Positions 1 through 9,155 of a stretch of DNA of 64,000 nt are shown here, piece after piece. The stretch lies in NCBI GenBank assembly GCA_015680905.1, contig CM027377.1:24824501-24888500 (forward strand). The letters are read 5' to 3'. Positions within the stretch are counted from its first letter, which is position 1. Every line of letters starts with the position of its first letter. The notes beneath the pieces were generated by a model, which worked only from the letters and a program-made list of their open reading frames with translations, was not told the origin of the DNA and searched no databases. The DNA is from Coptis chinensis (Eukaryota > Streptophyta > Magnoliopsida > Ranunculales > Ranunculaceae). The translations under genes and the position numbers were made by a program.

Positions 1-72
1 ATCATTTGTGTTTGGTAAATAAGAAAGATTTGAGAATTCAATCTATAAATAGGTTACGTTTGGATAGAATTA

Positions 73-621
73 GAGCATCATCAACGCGCTACTAAAAATA
101 ATTGCGGCACATCATTATTTTAGCTCGGTCAAAATTGCTAAAACGAGTTTATGTACCAAGTACCAACACATTTTTTTGATATTTTCTGTTTCTATTTCGA
201 ATGGCAGAACTTGTCCCATGCATTTCAATTTTTTTATTAAAAAAAAACATTCAAATGGGAATAGTTGTCCCGTCTGTCCCTAATTTTTTACTAAAAAAAA
301 ATCAAAATATTGAAATGGCAAAACTTAACCCATTCAAAAAATTCAAAAAATGATGATGAATTTTTTTTATTACAGCCGTTTTAATTTTTTATTAAAAAAA
401 ATTACAAAATTTATGGATGGCAAAACTTGACCCGTCCACCATCTGGACGGCTAAAGTTGACCCGTGCAAGTCACTGCTAAATTTATGAGTATTTTGGTCA
501 AGAATTTATCAATTGGTGAGATAGAAATAGGTCTTTGGCAGTGGGTTGGTGAACGAAATTGCTAGAAAAATTGCTACTCGTCACATTGGCAATCAAAAAT
601 AGCAGTGCGTTGATGATGCTC
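73..621. mobile_element. PIF/Harbinger-type (Tourist-like) MITE
   Basis: The ends are inverted repeats beginning GAGCATCATCAACGC at 73 and reading the same in reverse complement up to 621. A 3-bp TTA lies directly outside both ends (70-72 and 622-624), which is the PIF/Harbinger target-duplication pattern. The 549-bp interior is AT-rich, has no open frame of note, and contains repeated phrases of the type GGCAAAACTTGACCCGT. It is non-autonomous. The family is inferred from termini and target duplication only. Confidence 0.8.
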
Positions 622-840
622 TTATGGTGGCTGTTTTTTCGTGTTACTAAATATGGAAGATGTTGATAATTATGCTCCATTAGAGCATCTCTAGGTTGTG
701 GTAATATCACCTCCAAATTTGAAGGCGAAATTTGAAGAAATTAGACGCAAATTTTGACCAACTCTAGATGGTTGCAAATATCGGACGCAAATTTGATTGT
801 AGGGTCTACCACGTGCGCCATTGGTACTGTTGCGTGACAT

Positions 841-3115
841 ATGTCGTGCGACAGTCGGACTGTTGTCATTTCACACATTTGTTTTCAACATAGTTTCTCT
901 AGTTCTAACAAAAAAATAGATTCCGACGACGAATATGTCTATAATAACCAAACAAGATGGAGTGGTGACGGCGAGGAAGATCAAAACTGTGGTAATAGTG
1001 CACTGGTTTGGAGCAATCCCATGAGTGATCTAGATGATGAACCAAGAACTTCTGGAGCTAGAAACCAGGGAGATGAGCAGGACGATCCATTGTTGCTTTA
1101 GTATCAGCAAGTCGATTTTGAATTTCCTGCTGAGCCTATGGATTTCAGCCATCTTAGACCGGTGTCTACAACATGTATGTATTTTAATTTTATATATTAG
1201 CAGTAGTGTTTAACTTTAGTAGTTAAATACGTACATTTGTATTTGTATTTTTTTTAATTTTAGTTTCATTTTGCGTACATCATAGATGTCTTATGTATCG
1301 GGTTCGGTGCACTCTACGTACGCTTAAGACGTGGTGGGATGATATTAAAAAAGTTGGTGCACTTGACCATGTTAGAGATGCAATTATAGTGACTCCCTTC
1401 GGTCATCTAGTTGACATACCTTATAATAAGACTAACATTCAGGGAGTTATCAATGGTTTAGTTGAGAGATGGTGGGATAGTACAGATACTTTTCACTTCC
1501 CTCAGGGAGAGTTGGGCTTAACTCCACTAGAGTTATGTATGATATTTGGTTTGAGTATAAGATTAGGTCATCCGTTGAGATGTAGCACTGAATTTCAGAG
1601 TTGTGCCCAAATGATGACTTTCTTCCCTTGTCTGACCGAGGAGTCATATGATAGTGCTGGTGTTAGGAATTACGGTATCAAGGCTGCATACATTACACCG
1701 TTGACTAATGATGATGGGTTGTAGTTTTTAATAAACTATTTGTCACTTGATTTTGATGATGGTCAAGAACATGTTGATGAGTATGTAAGAGCTTTCTGTA
1801 TGTATTTGATGGGTGTCTTGTTTCTTCGTTCTGGCCATTCCACGATTAACTTGGGCTATCTAGCCAACTTTGAGCACTTGCATGAGTTGGGCGGTATGTA
1901 TTTTGGTGGAGCCATATACTGTAATTTATTGCATTGTTTAGATAAGGCTTCTCGGTAGACTGGTGTTGTCACTAATCCCCAGCTGGGAGGGTTTGTCAGT
2001 CTCGTAGAGGTATGGTTTTATAAGTATTTTCGTGCTACAAATCATATCCTCACAGAGTACACTGATGAGAGGCCTAGGCTCAGGGCTTGGCATGGACCTC
2101 GTCGAGCTCGTCTGACCAGTGAGATTAGTCATAACATAACTTTTGTCCGAACCCAGATCGAGCTTAGCACACATGCTTCTATTGTTTAGAGGCCTTGGCG
2201 GACATCTGTGCACATCGACGCGACGGTAGATACACATTGTTCATTTCTCATAGGAGGATGGTATTCACTTGCGGGAGTGATATGGAGTGGTATTTAGGGG
2301 ATAGATGTTACAGACAGCTCACACCATGCTTTGGTATGCCCCTTGATCCGCCTACCCATGTATCAGAGGCTAAGGACATGACCTTACATCAAGTTATCGA
2401 AAGAAACGTGGATTGGAGTTGGCCAGTAGCTTCTAACCTAGTTACATTACAGACTTATGAGCAGTATTACCGTTATTGGTTTAAGGTATCTATTGGCCAT
2501 TTGCTCCCAACTGTGGGTCGTACATGCAACATTCATATGGTTAACAGAATGGGTGTCAGACGTGAATATCAGATTGGCCAGCCATCACAGCCGATGTTTC
2601 AGCTGGGACTTGTACACACATTTGTTCCAGCGCCAGATCCCCCTCAGTCAGAGTGGCCTTGGGTTTTCAGTTTGAGTGATCTGAGTGGCCAGATGATTTA
2701 CCATTCCATTTCTTCTATTGATAACACTTGCGTCGTACAGTTAGAGCCTGAACTTGGACATCTACCTTTGGTAATTGTTTTTATTGGTTTTGGTTTATTA
2801 TTTTGGTTTATTATGAAATGTCATAAATTATTAATGAATAATTATTTCAGGATGAGCTATGCATGAGATATGAGACAAGCATTCGTGTAAATGATGGCAT
2901 GCACTCCTCGGTATTCGCCTACAGTGTTGAGAGAGAGAGAACGACTTCTTTCCCAGGCTCATATGGATTATGACAATTTGCAACGCAAGGTTGATGAGTT
3001 ACAAGCTCAGCTTGATCGCATTATGGTACATCATGAGAGTTCATCACATGGACAAATGGAGAGTTTAACACAAGGACAGTCGAGGAGGAGTTCACGGCAG
3101 AGGAGGCGTATGTAG
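841..3115 (+). pseudogene. Broken plant mobile domain (PMD, MAIN/MAIL1-like) gene inside the Harbinger-type element
   Basis: The clearest part is 1293-1958, where the translation contains RTLKTWWDD, the run VERWWDSTDTFHFPQGELGLTP, and IFGLSIRLGHPL. These match the PMD core (an LVERW..T.TFH.P.GE signature) found in MAIN/MAIL1-like and 'phosphatase 7 long form homolog' plant proteins. Further PMD-like sequence (MEWYLGDRCYRQL, YYRYWFKVSIGHLLP) is in another frame at 2195-2770. An acidic N-terminal stretch lies at 841-1101, with a likely intron from about 1175 to 1265. A likely 80-bp intron at 2771-2850 precedes a coiled-coil-like tail (2891-3115). In-frame stops at about 1722, 1956 and 2187 and a frame change near 2250 make it a pseudogene. 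The function of PMD proteins in transposons is not known; MAIN and MAIL1 affect silencing and genome stability in Arabidopsis. Confidence 0.75.
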
Positions 3116-3493
3116 GAAGTGATGACTTGATGATTTATAATATTAAGTTTGTTGTATGACGATTATTATTATGTTGTGTGATTTAGAATTGTTCATTTGA
3201 TCATTTTGATAAGTTTTAATTTACTTCCTTTGATCAATTTGATTCAGCAAATGAATTGCAATTTTTATTAATAGAACGACAACTAATACATGATTGCAAA
3301 AACATAAAATAAAAATAAATAAATAAAAGACAACTATTACATATCACCTTTATTACATACTACTAGAGTTACTCTAGTTATCAAGCCAATCATTATTTTC
3401 TTCATCATTGGTTCCTTCGTCCTCGAAAGCTTCATTTGTACTACTTGATCCAGCCCTTTTTTCATACTTAGCTACAATTGTTTCTTGTTTTAG

Positions 3494-4476
3494 CTATAAA
3501 ACCCTTCGCGCACGAGGATTGAGTTTCTCGAGTGACATTGCCAATAACCTAGTCTTATTTTCCTCCTCTCTAACATGGAGTTTTTCTTGCTTCAAAAATA
3601 ACTTTTTTTGTGTCTTCTCTTGCTTCAATTTCATCATAGTTTGAAATTGCCCATCTAGAATCTCTTCTCTATCTCTTCGGCTTTCTTTAAAAGCCTGAAG
3701 AAATTCATCCATATTTTTAGAAGTGGATTCAACATTATCCTCGACAGTAGAAACAATTTTTTTGTTTTTCTCAATTTCTTTGCTCTGCTTCCTACCAATC
3801 GACCTCTCCAAACAACCTTCCGTACTGCTAGGATCGTATTGTGAGTACAGTGAAGGTGAAGGGTTAGAGTGAGGCGTTGAAGTGGTTGATGGTGAAGAAT
3901 CGAAGCCTTCAAGATCTCCAGATCTTGCTTTCTTCTTTGGTCTTGGAGCAAGCGTTTCGTTACATAACTGAGTTCTTTGCCACTTTGGCGTATGTTTGAC
4001 TAGATTATAACAGTCTTGTCATATCCATGGTTTCCCAGTAGTAGCCGCATAAGTTGTTGCCGCGTCTGTAAGCTACGTTTATAAAAAAACAAAAACAAAA
4101 TCAATATCAAGTAGTATATAATAAAAGCATAAAAGAAAACGAAGTATAAATTAAACAAAGTATAAACGGATCTTACAATGTCTTCGCGTCCCCACCCGCT
4201 TGGAGGTTGTTCTTCAAGCTTTCTTAGTATAACATGATATTTGTTCAAGAACGGTAAAAGAATTGACCAACGTTGTGAGACTCCCTTCCATTTACAGTTG
4301 TGGTTATTAAAACATTGAATTTCATTCATCGTAGCCATAATTCGTTCCCAATAAACTTGTCCCGATTGATCATTTCCTACTATAGGATCTTCTCCAATCT
4401 CAATCCACGCTCTAGTAAGAGCAATATTTTTTTCATTTGTCCAACTTGGACCCCGACCTTATTTTGGTTGTGACAT
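3494..4476 (-). pseudogene. Harbinger ORF1-type Myb/SANT-like protein with NAM-associated C-terminus, broken
   Basis: Exon 1 runs from 4476 down to 4177 and exon 2 from 4072 to the TAG at 3494-3496. The donor is GTAAGA, the acceptor CGTAG, and the phase is preserved. Exon 1 encodes the SANT-like start (ALTRAWIEIGEDPIVGNDQS, then VYWERI and CKWKGVSQRW). Exon 2 encodes GKPW and HTPKWQ, a Ser/Pro-rich linker and a charged coiled coil with repeated EEIL and KQEK-type runs. This is the architecture of ORF1 of plant PIF/Harbinger elements, often mis-annotated as 'glutathione S-transferase T3-like'; it assists the transposase in binding termini. A TAA at codon 6 and a TGA just after GKPWI interrupt about 292 codons. 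The position near one terminal repeat, pointing inward, fits the family. Confidence 0.8.
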
Positions 4477-4940
4477 TGAGAATGTTGTGTGTGAAATGGT
4501 TGAGTTGTTTGATAAGAATGTTTGGGTTGAGTCTTGAGTGTATATAAAATGAATAAGGAAATGAGTGTAGATATATGGATGTAGAATTCCGGCCGTTTTT
4601 TTTTCCGTTGGAGCACGCGACAATGATAGTGTCGCACGATAGTAGGAATGACGTGCGACATTAGCAATGGCGCGGAGTGCTGGTCAAAGTAAAAAAAAAA
4701 TTGGGGCGACATTTGCAATAGCGCGCGCCGCATCCGCATCCCAAATCCCAAATTTGCTTCCACGGATGCAGATAGGTGATGCGACCGAATTTGCTTCCAC
4801 CTAGAGTTGGATTTCTGCGAAATTCTGAGTTTTGGAAGCAAATTTGGAGAAATTGGGAGGTGATACTACCACCTAGAGATGCTCTTACATATGGGAGATT
4901 TATATGTTTTACAATTTAGATGTTAGGCATCAACATTAAG

Positions 4941-6181
4941 ATGAAGTACATTTTCACCTCTTGCTTTTTCTTTGTTTTTTTTTTGCTTGGTAAGTGAGAA
5001 TATATTAAAACTTGAAACAAAAACAAAAGATGTTGTATAGGGTGGCCAACATGCTGACCCCATATTGCATGCTCCTACTTTATTACTATAACCATAAACA
5101 AGTACGGTGTATCAATTTAAAATCTATAGAAAAGCTGAAAAGGTGCCTCCACTTGTGTAACCAAACTGGTCGACCATCAGTGGTAGATGCCTCGTTCTCA
5201 ATTAGTGTGGCACCATGTTTTGTGAGTAAATCAGCTGTGAAGTTTCCCTCTCTCCAAATTGTTGAGATTCTCCACCTATGCAAGTTCTCAATGCATAGTA
5301 GTCATTTATGTTGCAACATCCAAGGCACCGAACCAATTTCAAAAGCTTGAGCTGCTGCTTCCGAGTCGGTTTCGATCCATATTTTTCTCTACCCCTTTCG
5401 AAGTGCTGCCTCAATACCTACAAGGATGGCCATACACTCAGCTCTGTAGTTATCTCCATGACCTATGTTCATGCTGAGTGTGTAAAAGAATTGGCTATGC
5501 TTCCTCTAAAAGAAACGCCAATGCCAAAGGGTCCAGGATTTCCCATTGATGCACATTATGTCTCAAGTTTGATTGTATCTGGCTCGGGTGGGATCCAATT
5601 ACAATATTTAACTTGTGGTGCCCTACGTAGTCTAATAGCCATATTCCAAAAAATTTGAATGCCAAGTTCTAGCGGGTTATTATAGTAGTGGCCTCTTGAG
5701 AGTCTACCTGTAATCTTGAGTTGTAGCCTTACATACTGTTTGCAATCCACAAGCCTCGGTTTCTTACCATCAAAGTGAACCTTATTTCTTTCTTTCCAGA
5801 TGCTCACTAGACATGAAGTAATACCAGATTTCCACAAATCTTGTATCCTAGAGCTCCATCTCTGACTAGGCTTCAGAATGTCTTGTAGGTTATCAGTGGC
5901 AGTATTAATGTGAAAAACCTGTTTGATCCAACTCCACAACTGTTTAGAGATCGAACTTGCATTGCCAGAACAGATGCTTGTTAGTTTTAGTCTCAGCTCC
6001 ACACAATTGACAACAAGAGGATAAAGGAATACCAGTTTGTTGTATACGATCATCAATTGCTATTCCCTTATGTATGATTTTCCAGGCTAGTGCTGATGTA
6101 CGAGGGTGGATACATCCACTCCATATAGTCTTGTACCATTCAACCACCAACTTTTCTTTGTTCTACTCGTCTTTGTCTCAG
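4941..6181 (+). pseudogene. Dead defensin-like gene copy: signal-peptide exon split by a LINE
   Basis: Bases 4941-4976 read ATG AAG TAC ATT and on as MKYIFTSCFFFV. Bases 6163-6181 continue LLVFVS and end CTCAG before a GT donor. Together the host exon is 55 nt, exactly the length and phase of exon 1 of the intact copy at 18755-18809, which encodes MKFISASCFFFVLLVFLS. The 14 bases before the ATG also match those of the intact copy closely, and the first 25-30 bases of the intron are similar. No second exon with the cysteine pattern was found downstream. The exon was evidently intact when the LINE landed in it. Signal peptide of the secreted defensin-like class. Confidence 0.85.
4977..6151 (-). 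mobile_element. 5'-truncated L1-type LINE (zf-RVT plus RNase H tail)
   Basis: Reading the minus strand, 6150-5944 encodes a zf-RVT domain (AWKIIHKGIAIDDRI, then CQLCGAETKTNKHLFWQC). After 5556 the RNase H domain follows with NYRAECMAILVGIEAA, IETDSEAAAQAF and WREGNFTADLLTKHG, all typical of plant L1 ORF2 C-termini. The 3' end faces left with a poly-A tail (poly-T on plus, 4975-4984). An 11-bp target duplication TTTTCTTTGTT flanks it at 4966-4976 and 6152-6162. Only the end of ORF2 is present, so it arrived truncated; stops and frame changes show later decay. The insertion point is the signal-peptide exon of the defensin-like copy. Confidence 0.88.
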
Positions 6182-6221
6182 GTTTGTTATCTTTCGAACT
6201 AACTATTAACTTAGTGACCCA

Positions 6222-7750
6222 ACTTGTCGACTTTTTTTGATTTGGTGAGTGAATTTTTTTTTTTCATTCAATTTGACTTGTACTTTCAATTTTTTTTTTT
6301 TTTTTTTCAATTTGGTGATTCCGTTTATTTCAATTTAACAGACGTTAAATTTTTTCATATGTGGCATTGAATTTTTGTTTTTTTAATGACCAAGAATAAT
6401 GACATCGGCTGGTGTAAGAGCATCTTTAGGTGAGATACTATCCTAACATCAAACACCAAATTTCCAATAATTTGGTGTTTTTTCATCTTCGATTAGGAGA
6501 GACACATGTTGATGAAAAACACCAAAAAAACACCAAACCAAATACCAAATCGGCCAAAATTTGGTTCCAGCTTTGGTGCTGTATCAAATCTCTTTCGCGA
6601 TTTTGGAAAAACCACACGGATTTTTGAACACCGCATGGGCTTGGGCTAGAGTTTGGGCTTCAATCACACGGTTTTGCAAAAATTGCGCGAGAGATTTAGA
6701 AAGAGAAAAAAGAAGAAAGTTGATGTGCGACACATTGCGCGGTTTTTGGAAAACCGCGTGGGCTTGGGCTTTTAAGATGGGCTTCAGTGGCACGATTTTG
6801 AGAAAGTCGTGTGGGTTATATGGCGCGGTTTATCCAAAACCGCGTCATTTTATGTCGAATATTTGATGTTTCTCCTGAAGTTGGTTGGTGTTTTTTTGGT
6901 TCGGTGTTTGGTTTGGTTCAAAATTTTAGTGTTTTCTTGGTTTCTCTCCTAAAGATACTCTAAACCAAATTGCCGACAAGGATTTTCAACATGACTTATT
7001 TGCTTTGAAATTACTAAATTGCCCAACCCCAATCGTAAAATTTGATGTAGTTAAGCAGGTGTCTTCTTCTTCCCCAATTTAGTTGCAGAAGAACTGCTAC
7101 ACCACTGTAATTAGAGGTCCATTTATACAATTTTATGTGAATCAATTAACTTTTAACATTCAATTAGGATGGCATTGTTTTTTAATTTGGGGTCCCCCTT
7201 TTCACTCAAACAATAAATTTCTCTCATTTCAGCCATGAGATATTGGGGCTATGGCTCTCCACCACCAACACTTCACAGTGCGCAATTCAACCACCGCAAC
7301 ACCACATCAATTCGAAATATCACCGCCGCTACCACCATCTCTACCCATCACAAAATCAGTATCAAACAATCATTTTCTCTCATCATTAGAAACACTGCCA
7401 CGAACCCATCTTCCATTAGAAACATGAGCTTTATTTATTTTTTATTTTTTTCCTTTTTTTCATTGTTTCTCATTCTAGCTTCTTAAACCACTATATTTGT
7501 CTAAGTTTAGTCGATGATATTAGCCAGCCATCGAATTTACTATTTGGGACTGAGCAAATGAGGTGGTGTGTTCATATTTTCCAGGTCATTGCTACGTATG
7601 AAAAAATAATAATAACCATTGCCTTGTTTGAAAATAATTAATGTCTGTTAATTTGATTTTAACAGAATCACCAAATTGAATTTTTTTGAAAGTACATGTC
7701 AAATTGAATGAAAAAAAAAATCACTCACCAAATCGAAAAAAGTTGATGTA
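6222..7750. mobile_element. Inverted-repeat element with about 120-bp arms
   Basis: The stretch near 6229-6350 (TTTGGTGAGTGA, poly-T, TTCATTCAATTTGAC, TTCAATTTGGTGATTC, TTTAACAGACGTTAA) recurs in reverse complement at about 7630-7745. The arms enclose a 543-bp MITE (6418-6960) plus AT-rich DNA. The exact ends and any target duplication could not be settled, so both limits are approximate. The family is unassigned; poly-T-rich arms of this type are common in plant non-autonomous elements. It lies inside what would be the intron of the dead defensin-like copy. Confidence 0.55.
6418..6960. mobile_element. PIF/Harbinger-type MITE nested in the inverted-repeat element
   Basis: The left end reads GAGCATCTTTAGGTGAGA and the right end in reverse complement reads GAGTATCTTTAGGAGAGA. 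TAA lies outside both ends (6415-6417 and 6961-6963). The 543-bp interior contains several copies of a GCGCGGTTTTTGG / CCGCGTGGGCTTGGGC motif in both orientations. Non-coding; it resembles the 683-4884 element in its terminal GAGCATCT. Confidence 0.8.
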
Positions 7751-8218
7751 GAGGAGTGGGATTTGTTCTACGACTTGATGTTGTGGTTGGTAGGGAATGA
7801 CTATACTCTTTCTTGGGACAAAAGTTGCCTACGTATCAAGTTTCTTGGGTCAACTTGAATCAAGTCTTACATAATTCATTTCTCTCTACTTATAGATGTT
7901 TGAGCTGACTTTCCTTATTTGCTCCAGGCCGTTGTCAAGTGTAGATCCATATTTTGTGCTATCCTGATGATTCGTCATTATTTCTGATGTTACAAACTAA
8001 ATGTCTCCTTGATTGGTGCGTTGACTGAGCTTCAGGATCGCAGTAGATCATTTGCTTCTATATATGGTTGTATCTGATGTTTGGGACGACCTGAGTCTGG
8101 GTCGTTGTTACGTCATGGTGGCGTAGTACGAGCTGGTGATGTAAGAGTTGTGAAGATACGACCTGGATTATGGACACGTGTGCTGTAGTGATATGTTTGA
8201 GAATGGAGGGTACTTACA
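6964..8218. other. No gene recognised
   Basis: This stretch holds the right arm of the inverted-repeat element (to about 7750) and then about 470 bases with no coding signal. 7235-7486 is open but low-complexity, with no recognisable domain. Bases 7751-8218 should be the rest of the dead defensin-like locus, but no cysteine-rich exon could be found there. Confidence 0.5.
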
Positions 8219-8495
8219 GTACTTGAGGCCCTTAAGCGTCAACTCAATAATTGGTTGAAAATTATGTCTATCCTAAGTAACTTTAGAATGCATTAATCTT
8301 GGTAAAGTAAATAATGCCATCGTTTCGCAAAGGTTCATAGTAAATTAGTAATATACTACGCGTTCAAGAAACACACGGTTTGATCATATCTTCCAAGGCA
8401 TGCTCATATCTTCCCTTTCAAATTGAGTAAGGAAACAAATTGGGATGTCAACACATCTAAACCAGTCATTTGGCACAAGCGGCACAACTAAGAAC
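8219..8495 (+). repeat. Duplicated flank of the defensin-like locus, copy A
   Basis: From GTACTTGAGGCCCTTAAGCG to GGCACAACTAAGAAC this block matches 19660-19926 base for base over most of its length, with a few small indels and scattered substitutions. It lies downstream of the dead gene copy as the other block lies downstream of the living one, which points to a duplicated locus. A Tat-type LTR begins directly at its right edge. Confidence 0.85.
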
Positions 8496-8779
8496 TGTTG
8501 TATCACTCCTCTTCCTCTTCACTCTTTTCCTTTCTCTAGATATTTTTTCCTCTCACTTCTCAGATTTTTGGTCCCCTTCTCTCTACTCTCTTCTTCTCTT
8601 TATACCCTCGCTCACTCTCCCATCCATACACATGTCCTTCCATCCACTGTCCTCTTTTCTCAACGTCCGCGGTTTAGGTATCCGCAGCATACTACCTTAC
8701 TCTTTGACTCTCGTTGTTGTCTTGCTTCATATACAACTCACCGCTGACCTAATCCACTTCTCTATATTGGGCCACTACA
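8496..8779 (-). repeat. LTR (3' end) of Tat fossil no. 1
   Basis: It begins TGTTGTATCACTCC and ends CCACTACA on the plus strand, so on the element's strand it reads TG...CA. It is 284 bp and pairs with 17736-18035. A purine-rich run (GAGAAGGGGCAT on the minus strand) abuts its inner edge as a polypurine tract. Confidence 0.85.
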
Positions 8780-9155
8780 GATGCCCCTTCTCGACTCCGT
8801 GGTCATCTAATTGGCCCAGGGTCGAGAACTCTCGCCGTCCCTTTTCTTCTACATTTGGTTTTCCTCTTCTAACTCTTCATCGGTATGCGTATAATGTCGA
8901 GAGCAATCATCATGCCCGTCTTTTCAGCAGCTCTTCATTTTCCGTGCCTCCACATGTCATCTTTCTGCTGGACCACCTAATGACTCTTCGTTTCCCTCGC
9001 CCTATGGAATTTACTCTTTTGCCCTTCCCTTATTTAAAATCCTGCTCGTTTATTCTTACTCCCTCATTTCATTTCTCCACTCACTCTCTACTTTCACTTC
9101 TCCCCAACAGTTTCCCCTTTCTGATCACTCTCTCTCTGATCTGTTCTATCCTTCT

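Larger units (their letters stand above)
683..4884. mobile_element. 4.2-kb PIF/Harbinger-type element carrying ORF1 and a PMD gene
   Basis: Both ends begin GAGCATCTCTAGGT and continue with a similar run (TGGTARTATCACCTCC) in inverted orientation, with weaker similarity for about 100 bp further in. The 3-bp TTA lies outside each end (680-682 and 4885-4887). The minus strand at the right carries a Myb/SANT-like ORF1 typical of plant PIF/Harbinger elements. The left half carries a plus-strand plant-mobile-domain gene where a DDE transposase would be expected; no DDE transposase was recognised. Both genes are broken, so the copy is presumably non-autonomous. It lies about 56 bp upstream of the dead defensin-like gene copy. 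Confidence 0.85.

Noticed and set aside
7235-7486. Possible small membrane protein
   Set aside because: Ser/Thr/Ile-rich low complexity followed by a poly-Phe run from T-rich DNA; no promoter or homologue recognised.
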